64,000 bases of DNA, taken from contig NZ_MKSQ01000026.1 of NCBI RefSeq assembly GCF_001898115.1, forward strand, positions 310,001-374,000. Reading direction: 5' to 3'. Made by a program: the position numbers and the translations under genes. The notes beneath the pieces were generated by a model. It saw only the letters and a list, made by a program, of their open reading frames with translations, searched no databases and was not told the DNA's origin. Shown here piece by piece: positions 31,752 through 40,555 of the stretch; the stretch's first letter is position 1; each line of letters starts with the position of its first letter. The stretch is from Allobosea sp. 67-29. Its GTDB lineage: Bacteria; Pseudomonadota; Alphaproteobacteria; Rhizobiales; Beijerinckiaceae.

Positions 31752-33278
31752 TCACTTCAGCTTCACATCCTCGAGGCGGAAATTCGAGGTCGGCAGCACC
31801 TCGAAACCCTCGACATTGCTGCGATAGGCATAGGACGTGCCGGGATAGAACAGGAAGACCGAGGGCGCGCCGTCATGGGCGAGCTTGATGATCTCCTGGA
31901 ACATCTTGCCTCGCTCCGGACCGTCGGCCGTCACGCGCTCCTTCTCGTAGAGCGCGTTGACGCGCTCGTCCTTCCACTCGGTATGATAGGCGTTGGCGCG
32001 CTCGGGATTGACAAGGAGGAAGCCGACGAGTTGGTCCGGGTCGATGGTGTCGCTGGTTGCGAGCGATACGGCCATCTCGTAATCGCCGGATTTTGTCGTG
32101 GTCCAATGCGTCCCACCCTCGACGAGGCGGATGTCGGCGGTCACGCCGATCTGCTTCAGCGCGGCCTGCAGAGCTTGTCCGACCTGGCGGTGCAGCGGCT
32201 TGCCGGAATCGACCAGCAGCGAGGTCTTGAAGCCGTCCTTGTAGCCGGCTTCCGCCAGCAGTGCCTTGGCCTTGGCGATGTCGTGCGGATAGGGCTTCAG
32301 GTTCGGGTCGGCATAGGCCATCGGCGGCATCGGCGAGTTCGAGACCTTGCCGGTGCCGTAGAGCAGTGCCTTCACCAGCCCTTCCTTGTCGATGGCGTAG
32401 TTCAGCGCCTGTCGGACGCGCTGGTCGTCGAAGGGCTTCTTCCTGGTGTTCATCAGCACGAAATCGGTGCGGAAGACGTTGGCGACGGCGGTCTTGATCT
32501 TGCCGTTGCGCCCGAGCGCCTGGAGCTGGTTCAGCGGAATGTCGATGGCAGCGTCGACCTCGCCGGCCTGCAGCTTCAGCACGCGGCTATTGCCCTCGGG
32601 GATGACCATCAGCTCGGCGCCGTCGAGGTCGGGCTTCCCGGCCTGCCAGTAATTCGCGTTCTTCCTGAGAGACAGACCCTGCCCCTTGTTCCAGGCCGCG
32701 ACGGTGAAGGGGCCGCTGCCGATCGGCTTGTCGAAGAACTTGTCGCCAGCCGCCTCGAAGGCCTTCTGCGGCAGAATCGCCGAGGAGAACAGGGCGAGGT
32801 TGTTGAGGAGCGGGGTGAACACCTTCTTGAGCTTGAGCACGACAGTGCGGTCGTCCGGCGTCTCGATCGTATCGATGCCGGAGAAGAAGCGCTTCCAGTT
32901 CGATGCGTCGCTGCCGGCGCGTTTCAGCGAGAAGGCGACATCGGAGGCCGTCACCGGAGTTCCGTCGGAGAACTTGGCCGCGCGCAGCTTGAAGCTGTAG
33001 GTCATGCCGTCATCGCTGACCTTCCAGCTCTCGGCGAGGCCGGGCTCCAGCTTGGTCGCATCCTTGCTGGGTCGCAGCAGGGTGTCGAAGATCAGAAGTT
33101 GGGCGTAGATCGAGGCGTTGTCGCTGGTCGCGATCGGGTCGAGCGAGACGAGGTCCTGTGTCTGGGCCAACCTGAGAATGCCTTTGGCGAGCGCCGCGGA
33201 CGGCGCCGTCATAAGAGCCGGGGCGCCGATGGCGAGCGCGAGGGCGCCAGCCGAGATCAACGAGCGAAGCTTGGTCAT
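31752..33278 (-). CDS. Peptide-type ABC transporter substrate-binding protein (SBP family 5)
   Basis: A 508-residue periplasmic protein with a signal peptide (residues 1-42, ending APSAALA). It has the family-5 layout: LRLAQTQDLVSLDPIATSDN at the mature start, LAESWKVSDDGMTYSFKLR, then GSGPFTVAAWNKGQ. The ATG at 33278 was preferred to the upstream MARPMNQ start because it begins the signal peptide and has GGGGATCGG before it. Substrates of this family are peptides, opines, nickel or glutathione; which one cannot be read here. It is divergent from the two LysR genes. Confidence 0.88.
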   Translation of the reverse strand: MTKLRSLISAGALALAIGAPALMTAPSAALAKGILRLAQTQDLVSLDPIATSDNASIYAQLLIFDTLLRPSKDATKLEPGLAESWKVSDDGMTYSFKLRAAKFSDGTPVTASDVAFSLKRAGSDASNWKRFFSGIDTIETPDDRTVVLKLKKVFTPLLNNLALFSSAILPQKAFEAAGDKFFDKPIGSGPFTVAAWNKGQGLSLRKNANYWQAGKPDLDGAELMVIPEGNSRVLKLQAGEVDAAIDIPLNQLQALGRNGKIKTAVANVFRTDFVLMNTRKKPFDDQRVRQALNYAIDKEGLVKALLYGTGKVSNSPMPPMAYADPNLKPYPHDIAKAKALLAEAGYKDGFKTSLLVDSGKPLHRQVGQALQAALKQIGVTADIRLVEGGTHWTTTKSGDYEMAVSLATSDTIDPDQLVGFLLVNPERANAYHTEWKDERVNALYEKERVTADGPERGKMFQEIIKLAHDGAPSVFLFYPGTSYAYRSNVEGFEVLPTSNFRLEDVKLK

Positions 33279-33346
33279 ACCGATCCCCTGATTCATTGGC
33301 CGCGCCATGGCGACGGCTTGTATCCTTCCATGAGGGAGACTAGTCC

Positions 33347-33386
33347 TTCCAATGAAACATTCGGCAGGTTCATCGACCGTTTGGAA
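33347..33386. promoter_or_regulatory. Candidate LysR operator in the divergent promoter region
   Basis: The 113-bp gap between the binding-protein gene and the first LysR gene holds an outer TTCCAA/TTGGAA dyad (33347-33352, 33381-33386). An inner imperfect dyad TGAAAC/GGTTCA sits between them. Such spaced dyads are usual LysR targets, and the layout fits a divergently controlled transporter. Confidence 0.4.
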
Positions 33387-33391
33387 TAGTC

Positions 33392-34270
33392 ATGAAGCTG
33401 GGCTCTCTGCGCGCGATCGATGCTTTCGTCCGGCTCGGTGGAACCGGCGAGGCGGCGCAGGGACTGGGCATCAGCCAATCGGCGGTGATCAAGACGTTGC
33501 GGCAAGCCGAGGAGGAGCTCGATCTCAGCCTCGCCACGACCGCCCAGGGCCGGCTGGTGCCGACCCCGGAGGCTCACTCGCTCGTCCGGCAGGCCCAGCC
33601 GCTGTTCGGTGCGCTGAGGCGCGCCGGCCATGAAGCGGATATGATCCGGGTGGGCATGGCCAATCGGCTGAGGGTAGCGACCGTTCCCGGCCTCGCCCAC
33701 AGCATCCTGCCGCCGGCCATCACCCGAACGCGGCGAGCGCTCGATCAGTCGGCAGCAGTGGAGATCATGTTCGACCATGTGCGGGAGCATCTCGCCACGG
33801 GCGAGGCCGATCTCGGCATCTCGTATGGCCCCATGAGAGCGGACGCCATCGAGGACGTGGCGCTGGGGCGAAGCCCTCTGGTCTGCGTGCTGTCGCGCGA
33901 TCATGCACTCGCCGGGCGTGAGAAACTGGTCAGAGGTCACATCGAGGGCGAGCGCCTGATCAGCTATGGGCCGGACGGCGTCAGCGCGTCCGACAGTTTC
34001 CAGGAGGCGTTGACCAGTGCAGGTCTGTCCGAGCGGATCGCCATCACGGTTCGTCACACGGATACGGCCTGCCATCTCGCCCGCGAAGGTGTTGGCATCG
34101 CCCTGGTCGACGGGTTCGTGATCAGCAGCAATCTGGTTGAAGGTCTCGCCGCGCTGCCGCTCGAGCAAAGCCCCCTGGTAACGGCCTATGCCCATCATCG
34201 CCGGCACTCTCCTCTCGATCGCGCAGCCCGGTTGCTCCTGTCGCAACTGCAGGAAAGATCCGGGCCATGA
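33392..34270 (+). CDS. LysR-family regulator (first of a tandem pair)
   Basis: A 292-residue LysR-type regulator. The N-terminal winged helix is AIDAFVRLGGTGEAAQGLGISQSAVIKTLRQAEEELDLSL, followed by a LysR substrate-binding domain (about residues 90-290). It is transcribed away from the peptide-type importer and probably controls it. The second LysR gene starts by ATGA overlap with its stop. The helix-turn-helix is slightly atypical (LRAIDAF and GLGISQSAV). Confidence 0.82.
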   Translation: MKLGSLRAIDAFVRLGGTGEAAQGLGISQSAVIKTLRQAEEELDLSLATTAQGRLVPTPEAHSLVRQAQPLFGALRRAGHEADMIRVGMANRLRVATVPGLAHSILPPAITRTRRALDQSAAVEIMFDHVREHLATGEADLGISYGPMRADAIEDVALGRSPLVCVLSRDHALAGREKLVRGHIEGERLISYGPDGVSASDSFQEALTSAGLSERIAITVRHTDTACHLAREGVGIALVDGFVISSNLVEGLAALPLEQSPLVTAYAHHRRHSPLDRAARLLLSQLQERSGP

Positions 34271-35148
34271 AGGCATTCACGCCCGCCCATGCCGCGGTCC
34301 TTCGCGCGGTGCATCGCTTCGGCACGACGGTCGAAGCGGCGCATCGGCTTCACCTCACGCAGTCGGCCATCAGCAAGATCATTGCGCGCAGCGAAGCCAG
34401 CCTTGGCATCCCCGTCTTCGAGCGCAGGGAGGGGCGCCTGCTGTTGCGCCCGGAAGCCGGCGCACTGATGACTGCGCTCGACTCTGTCGATCAGGAATGG
34501 CGCGAGCTCGGAGCCGCTGCGGCACGGTTGCGGGCCGGCCGGGAAACGCCGCTGCGTATCGCCTCGACGCCGAGCATCGGACAGGGACTTATCGCCCGCG
34601 CCTTGCGTCGCCTGACGGACGAATACCCGCAGGCACGCGTCGAGCTGATCATGGGCGATGCACCGACGGAACTCTCCTTGGGGACGGCCGATATCGGCCT
34701 GATGTTCTCCCCGCGCGTCACGGACGACATCACGCTGACGCCTCTCGCCGGCGGCGAGATCATCGCGCTGGTGCGGGAGGACGATTCCCTGGCGAAGCGC
34801 CGCACCGTCAGCCTGCATGATCTGAAGACGCGACGCATGATCTGCTTCGATCGCGAGAAATCGCCGCTCGGCTGGCTCATTGCGCAATGCTACGAGAGGG
34901 AGGGGCTCGAATATGCGCCGTTCATGACCGTTCCCTACAGCATTTCAGCCGCGCATCTTCTGGCTGAGCCTGGCGATGTGACACTGATCGACAGCCTCCT
35001 GACGCAGGCGCAGCGTTTCGATGGGCTGGTTCAGCTCTCCCTGGAGCCGCAGATCCCCACCACGATCTGTCTGATGACCATGCGCAGCCGGCCGCTCTCC
35101 CGATTGGCCGCTCGCTTTGTCGAGATCGTCCGGCAGCGGGAGACGTGA
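34267..35148 (+). CDS. LysR-family regulator (second of a tandem pair)
   Basis: A 293-residue LysR-type regulator with a standard winged helix (VHRFGTTVEAAHRLHLTQSAISKIIARSEASLGIPVFERREGRL) and a C-terminal sensor domain. It overlaps the first regulator by four bases, so the two are co-translated. It resembles that protein in length and layout but only weakly in sequence. Heteromeric or layered control of the neighbouring importer is possible. Confidence 0.85.
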   Translation: MKAFTPAHAAVLRAVHRFGTTVEAAHRLHLTQSAISKIIARSEASLGIPVFERREGRLLLRPEAGALMTALDSVDQEWRELGAAAARLRAGRETPLRIASTPSIGQGLIARALRRLTDEYPQARVELIMGDAPTELSLGTADIGLMFSPRVTDDITLTPLAGGEIIALVREDDSLAKRRTVSLHDLKTRRMICFDREKSPLGWLIAQCYEREGLEYAPFMTVPYSISAAHLLAEPGDVTLIDSLLTQAQRFDGLVQLSLEPQIPTTICLMTMRSRPLSRLAARFVEIVRQRET

Positions 35149-35323
35149 ACATGGCGCCTGGTCCCAGCGAACGGCGCGTCCCGGCCATCGCGCGAGCTTC
35201 GCGGCTCGGTCATCCGCTTGTGAAGGCTTGCTTGCCGCCCTTTCGAAAGGAACGGCGAAGGCTGGGAAGCGGCCGTGCTTTTTGACTGCGCACGTTCCGG
35301 AGCATCGCCGTCCTCCACCCGGA

Positions 35324-35846
35324 TTAGCCCGCGGCGGCGGGCACGAGGGTCTTGAGCAGTTGTTGCTCCCAGAGATGGGCGACGCCGCTGCCCGCGGCGT
35401 GCTGCGTGAGCACGCCCGTCATCTTCTCCGCCGTTGCGAGGCGCGCCCGGTCGCGCTGCCATTCGGCGGCCAGCGCGAGCCACGTCATCATGTCCGCGCC
35501 AGCCGCGATCATGCGCTGGATGGCGACCTCATGGGCCTCGACCGAGGTAGCGCCGGAGGCGTCGGTGATGACCGTGACGTCCCAACCTTCGCCGAGCGCC
35601 TGGATGACTGGCATCGCGACGCAGATCTCGGTCCACAGGCCGGCGATGATCAATTGCCTGCGGCCTGTCGCCTTCACCGCGTCCACCACCTTCGAATCTT
35701 CCCGGGTATTGATGAAGGTCCGGTCGATCACCTCCTGATCGGGAAACACGTCGGTGATCTGCGGGAAGATGGATGAGCCCTCCCGGGCTGCGATCACGCT
35801 GGTCAGGATGGTCGGAACCCCGAATGCCTTGCCGACCTCCCCTCAA
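35324..35846 (-). pseudogene. Isochorismatase-family hydrolase (YcaC-like), N-terminus missing
   Basis: The frame encodes the C-terminal three quarters of a YcaC-like cysteine hydrolase: KAFGVPTILTSVIAAREG, then VFPDQEVIDRT, GRRQLIIAGLWTEICVAMPV (catalytic Cys region), and a normal C-terminus. The first 35-40 residues, with the catalytic aspartate and the LLVIDxQ-type strand, are absent. Sequence homology ends about 25 bp before the TRAP permease stop. An internal start at 35797 would make an incomplete enzyme, so a deletion remnant is most likely. Confidence 0.65.
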
Positions 35847-35870
35847 GCCGAGCCTTCTCGATGCCGCCCT

Positions 35871-38051
35871 CTAAGCGGGCAGCTGCCGCTTCGCAGCCCC
35901 GGCCTGCCGGATCAGCACCGGAGCGGCCAGCACAAGGCCCACCGCCATCGAAGCCGGCGTCGCCAGGATCATCGGCATCGCGCTGAAGCCGATGAGGAGC
36001 CGCTCCCAGCGTGCGAGCGGCGCGACCAGCCAACCTGCGAAGGCAGCCGACAGGCTGGCGATGCTGATGAGGCAGGCAGCGGTCGAGCCGAGGAACTCCA
36101 TCCAGGTGAATCCCGGCGCCATGATCAGCATGGACGGCGAGAACACGAAGACGAACGGCACCAGCACCTTGCCGAGCGCCAGCCGGAACGCTGTGTTGCC
36201 GGTGCGGAACGGATCGGCTCCGGCCATGCTCGCTCCGGCATAGGCCGAGATCGCGACAGGCGGCGTGATATCGGCGAGCACGCCGTAGTAGAAGACGAAG
36301 AAATGGGCCACCAGCGGCGTGACGCCGAGCAGGCCGAGCGCCGGTGCCGCCACGGTGACCATGATGATATAGTTCGCCGTCGTCGGCACGCCGCAGCCCA
36401 GCAGGATGCAGACGATGCCGGTGAGCACGAGCGTGAAGAACAGCGTCGCCGACTTCACGTCGAAGGGCAGGAAGGGCAGCGTTCCCAGAATGCCGTTCGC
36501 CCATTGGTCCGCCAGCGAGGTGACGATCCAGGAAATCTTGAAGCCGACTCCCGTCAGCGTCACGACGCCGACGATGACGCCCACCGTGGCCGCCGCGGCA
36601 CCCACGCCGATCGCGTATTTCGCGCCCAGGATGAAGGCGTCGACCATCTCGTTGACGCGGCGGCGGCCCTCGGTCGAGCTGAGGATGCCATGGGCCATCA
36701 CGGCGAAGGCGGCGAGCGTCAGGACGAGATTGGCTCCTGGCAGGCGCAGGATCTCGGTCGGCGCCGCGACCCCGATCGCCACCATCAGCGCCAGTGCGCT
36801 GGCGCCGCGCCAGCGCGCAAGCCCGACGACCATGCAGCCGGTGATGCCCCAGAACGCCGCGAGATAGGGCGTGTAGCCGGTGAACAGCACCACGATCAGA
36901 GAGAACAGCGGGGCGATGGTCGGCCAGTCGCGGGCGAAGACCTCGCGCAGCTTGGGGATCTCGGCATCGGTCAGGCCGCGCATGCCGGTGCGCTTGGCCT
37001 CCAGATGCACCTGCATGAGCACGCCGAAGAAATGCATGAAGGCCGGCACGATCGCCGCGATGACGATCGTCGCATAGGGCAGGTTCAGGAATTCGACCAT
37101 CAGGAAGGCCGCCGCGCCCATGATCGGAGGCGTGATCTGGCCGCCGGTCGCAGCGGTCGATTCGATCGCCGCCGCGAAATGGCGCTGATAGCCGAGCCTG
37201 ATCATCATCGGGATCGTCAGCGAGCCGACGGTCACCGTATTGGCGACCGACGAGCCCGAGATCATGCCGAACAGGGCCGAGCCGAAGATCGAGATCTTCG
37301 CCGGCCCGCCGGCAAAGCGCCCTGCCAGCGAGGCGGCGACGCCGAGGAACAGCCGCCCCAGCCCGATGCGCGTCGCCAGCACGCCGAAGAGCACGAAATG
37401 GAAGACATAGGTCGCGACGACGCCAAGCGCGACGCCGTAGATGCCCTGGCTGGTCAGGTAGAGATGGTTGACCAGAACCGGCCAGCTCGCGCCGGGATGC
37501 AGGAAGATGCCCGGAAACCAGTTGCCGTACAACGCATAGAGGATCGCGACGACGGCGATCAGCGGCAGCCCCCAGCCGATCGAACGCCGCGTCGCCTCGA
37601 TCATCAGGACAATCGCGATCGTACCCATGATCACGTCGAGCGTGGTCGGGTTGCCGACGCGGAACGCGAGGTCCTCGAAGATCCAGGGCACGTAGAGGCT
37701 GGCCGCCGCCACGGCCACCGCGCAGACCCAGTCGTAGATCGGCACGCCCCCCGGCCGCAGCAGGGTCGAGGCATGAAGCTTCTCGCCGTCGCTCTTGCGG
37801 GCGGCGAAGACCAGGAAGATCAGCCCCAGCACGAAGGCGAGATGGACGCCGCGATGGGTGACCTCGCGCAGCAGGCCGAAGCCGGCCGTGTAGTAATGAA
37901 AAGCCGACAGCGCCAGCAGCAGCCCCCCGACCAGGATGGTCGTCCCGTGCGGGATCCGCCGGAAGCGCATCTCCGGATCGAGTTCCGATTCGAGCTGGGC
38001 GAGTTTCGCCGCGTCGGTTTCGGTCGAGATCGTCTGTGTCTGGGCCTGCAT
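35871..38051 (-). CDS. TRAP transporter fused permease (DctQM-type, TAXI family)
   Basis: A 726-residue protein with about 17 membrane segments. The N-terminal 180 residues form the small (DctQ-like) part and the rest the large DctM-like part with its repeated motifs (FGSALFGMISGSSVANTVTVG, ATGGQITPPIMGAAAF, and a second-half GCGVPTTANYIIM). Fused permeases of this type work with TAXI binding proteins, and one is encoded directly upstream. Uptake is driven by the sodium or proton gradient; TAXI substrates include glutamate and other carboxylates. The start at 38051 follows the hairpin at 38087. Confidence 0.9.
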   Translation of the reverse strand: MQAQTQTISTETDAAKLAQLESELDPEMRFRRIPHGTTILVGGLLLALSAFHYYTAGFGLLREVTHRGVHLAFVLGLIFLVFAARKSDGEKLHASTLLRPGGVPIYDWVCAVAVAAASLYVPWIFEDLAFRVGNPTTLDVIMGTIAIVLMIEATRRSIGWGLPLIAVVAILYALYGNWFPGIFLHPGASWPVLVNHLYLTSQGIYGVALGVVATYVFHFVLFGVLATRIGLGRLFLGVAASLAGRFAGGPAKISIFGSALFGMISGSSVANTVTVGSLTIPMMIRLGYQRHFAAAIESTAATGGQITPPIMGAAAFLMVEFLNLPYATIVIAAIVPAFMHFFGVLMQVHLEAKRTGMRGLTDAEIPKLREVFARDWPTIAPLFSLIVVLFTGYTPYLAAFWGITGCMVVGLARWRGASALALMVAIGVAAPTEILRLPGANLVLTLAAFAVMAHGILSSTEGRRRVNEMVDAFILGAKYAIGVGAAAATVGVIVGVVTLTGVGFKISWIVTSLADQWANGILGTLPFLPFDVKSATLFFTLVLTGIVCILLGCGVPTTANYIIMVTVAAPALGLLGVTPLVAHFFVFYYGVLADITPPVAISAYAGASMAGADPFRTGNTAFRLALGKVLVPFVFVFSPSMLIMAPGFTWMEFLGSTAACLISIASLSAAFAGWLVAPLARWERLLIGFSAMPMILATPASMAVGLVLAAPVLIRQAGAAKRQLPA

Positions 38052-38086
38052 GGCGCGATCGGCTCTTCAGCTTCCGGGGAAAGCAA

Positions 38087-38114
38087 GAAGGCGCGGTGGT
38101 GGCACCGCGCCTTC
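38087..38114 (-). terminator. Hairpin between TAXI binding-protein and TRAP permease genes
   Basis: A perfect 12-bp GC-rich stem (38087-38098 with 38103-38114) and a 4-base loop lie 23 bases after the binding-protein stop on its strand, followed by TTGCTTT. It is a partial terminator or an RNA-stabilising end that would give more binding protein than permease. Confidence 0.65.
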
Positions 38115-38137
38115 GCGAGAACGGGTTCTCGGGCTGC

Positions 38138-39118
38138 TCACTTGAGCAGGCCGGCTTCCTTGTAGAAGCGCTCGGCGCCGGCATGCAGCGGCACGCCCTG
38201 AAGCCCGCTCAACGCGGTTTCCTTGCGGATCGCCTTGCCCTTCGCATGGCCGGCATCCAGCGCAGCGCGGGTCTTGTCGTTCCACAGCGCCTTCGTCACC
38301 GCGTAGACGGTATCGGCCGAGATCTTGGAGGACGTCACCCAGTGCGCGCCGACGGCGACCGTCTTCACCGCGCCCACGCCCTTGTAGGTATCGGCCGGAA
38401 TCTCGTCGGCCGAGAAGAACGGCGACTCCTTCCGCAGCTTGTCGATCTCGGGCCCGGCGATCGGGAGGATGTCGATGCCCGACCCGGTCGAGGCCAGCTC
38501 GGAGATCGCCGCGGCGGGGAAGCCGCCGGTGAAGAAGAAGGCGTCGAGCGAGCCGTCCTTCATCTGTTCGGCCGCCTGATTCGGCTTCACGAACTCCGCC
38601 TTGATGTCCTTCTCGGTGACGCCGAAGGCGCCGAGAATGGCCTTCGCGTTGAGCAGCGTGCCGGAACCGGGCTCGTCGAGCGAGACCTTCTTGCCCTTCA
38701 GATCGGCGATCGACTTCACGTTGGCGGCCTTGCGCACGACCAGGTGCACGCTCTCCGGATAGAGATTGGCGATCGAGCGCAGTTCCTCGACCTTCGGCTT
38801 GCCCTGGAAGACGCCGGTGCCGGAATAGGCCCAGTAGGCCACGTCGGCCTGGACGAAGCCGGATTCGGCGGCACCGCTGACGATCGCGTTGACGTTCGCG
38901 ACGGAGCCGTTGCTGGCGACGGCCGTGGCGACGAGCTGCGGCGGGTTCGAGATCGCGTTCGCGATCAGGCCGCCGATCGGATAGTAGGTCCCGGCGGTGC
39001 CGCCGGTGCCGATCCGGAAGAAGGCCGGCGCCTGGGCAAAGGCGAGCCCGGCGGCGAGAGCCGCTCCGCCGAGCACGAGCCCTGCCGCGGCGAGTTTGGA
39101 ACGAAAACGCAGTGCCAT
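38138..39118 (-). CDS. TAXI-family TRAP transporter solute receptor
   Basis: A 326-residue periplasmic receptor with a signal peptide (residues 1-28, ending LAFAQA). The TAXI signature is visible at the mature start (FFRIGTGGTAGTYYPIGGLIA), then KGKKVSLDEPGSGTLLNAKAIL and LDAFFFTGGFP. It feeds the fused TRAP permease encoded downstream. A strong hairpin separates the two genes. Substrate unknown; TAXI receptors known so far bind glutamate and related acids. Confidence 0.9.
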   Translation of the reverse strand: MALRFRSKLAAAGLVLGGAALAAGLAFAQAPAFFRIGTGGTAGTYYPIGGLIANAISNPPQLVATAVASNGSVANVNAIVSGAAESGFVQADVAYWAYSGTGVFQGKPKVEELRSIANLYPESVHLVVRKAANVKSIADLKGKKVSLDEPGSGTLLNAKAILGAFGVTEKDIKAEFVKPNQAAEQMKDGSLDAFFFTGGFPAAAISELASTGSGIDILPIAGPEIDKLRKESPFFSADEIPADTYKGVGAVKTVAVGAHWVTSSKISADTVYAVTKALWNDKTRAALDAGHAKGKAIRKETALSGLQGVPLHAGAERFYKEAGLLK

Positions 39119-39465
39119 GTATTCAGTCTCCCGATGAACGGGGCACTTTCTAGGGCTTTGCGCGCCGGATCAACCCGAAAATGGCAAAACTGTGTTCCGG
39201 GCGTGCCGATCCACTGCCAGAGGCCGCTTTCCTGTCCCGCGCGGGCCCGCCGGCGCGGAGGCAAGCGAGCGACGGCCCAGCGAGGGTTGATCCGGCGCTG
39301 CCCAGCGGAAGCGTCCAGGCAGAAACGCTCTCCGGACCGCGGAATGCGCCCCGGCCGGGGCGAAAGGTTGGTGAAAGCTTGGAGGGCTAAGCAGGCTGGC
39401 ATCGCCGCCAAACCGTCATCCAGAACGGTATCCGGGCGAGAGGACGCAAACCAAGGAGCCTGCCC
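39119..39465. promoter_or_regulatory. Divergent promoter region between TRAP and ABC operons
   Basis: A 347-bp gap serving two divergent binding-protein genes. It contains a 15-bp perfect inverted repeat enclosing 107 bp (listed separately). No coding frame is convincing. Promoters for both operons should lie here; I see no clear -35/-10 pair. Confidence 0.5.
39162..39298. repeat. 15-bp inverted-repeat pair enclosing 107 bp (MITE-like)
   Basis: GCGCCGGATCAACCC at 39162-39176 is exactly inverted at 39284-39298, and TGC flanks the unit on both sides (39159-39161 and 39299-39301). A 137-bp unit with terminal inverted repeats and a 3-bp duplication has the form of a miniature transposable element. 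It could instead be a paired operator for the divergent operons. Confidence 0.45.
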
Positions 39466-40464
39466 ATGCGCATTCGTGCCGCCATCTTTTCGTTCGCCCT
39501 CGTGTCGACCCTCGCGGGTTCGTCCGCGGCCTTCGCCGCCGACAAGGTCACGATCATCGTCGGGGGATACGAGAAGCAGATCTACCTGCCCGCGAAGCTG
39601 GCCGAGAGGCTCGGCTACTTCAAGGACGAGGGGCTCGATGTCGAGCTGCTCAACGAGGCCGCCGGCGTCGATGCCGAAAACGAGATGCTCGCCGGCGCGG
39701 TGCAGGGCGTGGTCGGCTTCTACGATCACTGCGTCGACCTGCAGGCCAAGGGCAAATTCGTCGAGTCGGTGGTCCAGTTCAGCCAGGCGCCGGGCGAGGT
39801 CGAGCTCGTCTCGAGCAAGTATCCCGACGTGAAGTCGATGGCCGATCTCAAGGGCAAGAACCTCGGCGTCACCGGGCTCGGCTCCTCCACCAACTTCCTG
39901 ACCCAGTACCTCATGATGAAATCGGGCGTGCAGCTCAGCGACTTCACCTCCGTGCCCGTCGGCGCCGGCGCCACCTTCATCGCCGCCATGCAGCAGGACA
40001 AGATCCAGGCCGGCATGACCACGGAGCCGACGATCTCGCGGCTGCTGAAGACCGGCGAGGCCCGCATCCTCGTCGACATGCGCTCGATCGAGAAGACCAA
40101 GGCTGCGCTCGGCGGCACCTACCCTGCCGCGTCGCTCTACATGAGCACGGCCTGGGTCGAGAAGAACAAGCCGACCGTCCAGAAGCTCGCCAACGCCTTC
40201 GTCAAGACGCTGAAGTACATCAAGACCCACAGCGCCGAGGACATCGCCGACAAGATGCCGAAGGATTACTATGTCGGCGACAAGGACGGCTACGTGAAGG
40301 CGCTGGCCGACGGCAAGGGGATGTTCACCGCCGACGGCGTGATGCCGCAGGGTGGCCCGGAAACGGTTCTCGCCGTGCTGTCCGGCTTCTCGAAGAACAT
40401 CAAGGGCAAGCAGATCGACCTGTCGAAGACCTACACGACCGAGTTCGTGAAGGCCGCGAAATAG
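39466..40464 (+). CDS. NitT/TauT-type ABC transporter substrate-binding protein
   Basis: A 332-residue periplasmic protein with a signal peptide (residues 1-25, ending SSAAFA). It has the NMT1/SsuA-like layout: YLPAKLAERLGYFKDEGLDVEL, then SMADLKGKNLGVTGLGSSTN, and Tyr/Phe-rich pocket segments. It precedes the ATPase and permease genes of the same importer with a hairpin between. Family substrates are nitrate, sulfonates, pyrimidines or aromatic acids; the substrate here is open. Confidence 0.88.
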   Translation: MRIRAAIFSFALVSTLAGSSAAFAADKVTIIVGGYEKQIYLPAKLAERLGYFKDEGLDVELLNEAAGVDAENEMLAGAVQGVVGFYDHCVDLQAKGKFVESVVQFSQAPGEVELVSSKYPDVKSMADLKGKNLGVTGLGSSTNFLTQYLMMKSGVQLSDFTSVPVGAGATFIAAMQQDKIQAGMTTEPTISRLLKTGEARILVDMRSIEKTKAALGGTYPAASLYMSTAWVEKNKPTVQKLANAFVKTLKYIKTHSAEDIADKMPKDYYVGDKDGYVKALADGKGMFTADGVMPQGGPETVLAVLSGFSKNIKGKQIDLSKTYTTEFVKAAK

Positions 40465-40475
40465 GTTTCGGCTCC

Positions 40476-40497
40476 GGGGCCGGCAGGGGCCGGCCCC
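40476..40497 (+). terminator. Hairpin between the ABC binding-protein and ATPase genes
   Basis: An 8-bp all-GC stem (40476-40483 with 40490-40497) and a 6-base loop lie 12 bases after the binding-protein stop, without a T-run. As with the TRAP operon, it probably limits or stabilises transcripts so that binding protein exceeds the other subunits. Confidence 0.5.
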
Positions 40498-40555
40498 TCA
40501 CTCTCCCATTCCCAGCGCAATCGCACGGCGCCGCTCGCGCGGCGAAGGAGGCCCC

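Noticed and set aside
29962-33389. Long plus-strand open frames opposite the peptide importer (for example 31713-33389)
   Set aside because: Composition is Arg/Gly/His-rich without family motifs, and they lie antisense to clear transporter genes; they are shadows of GC-rich codons.
35754-38165. 803- and 793-residue frames overlapping the TRAP permease
   Set aside because: They are antisense or alternative-frame readings of the permease, charged throughout and with no membrane segments or motifs.
39181-39390. Plus-strand ORF in the divergent TRAP/ABC promoter gap
   Set aside because: It lies within the inverted-repeat unit, has no ribosome site, and shows no protein-like pattern.
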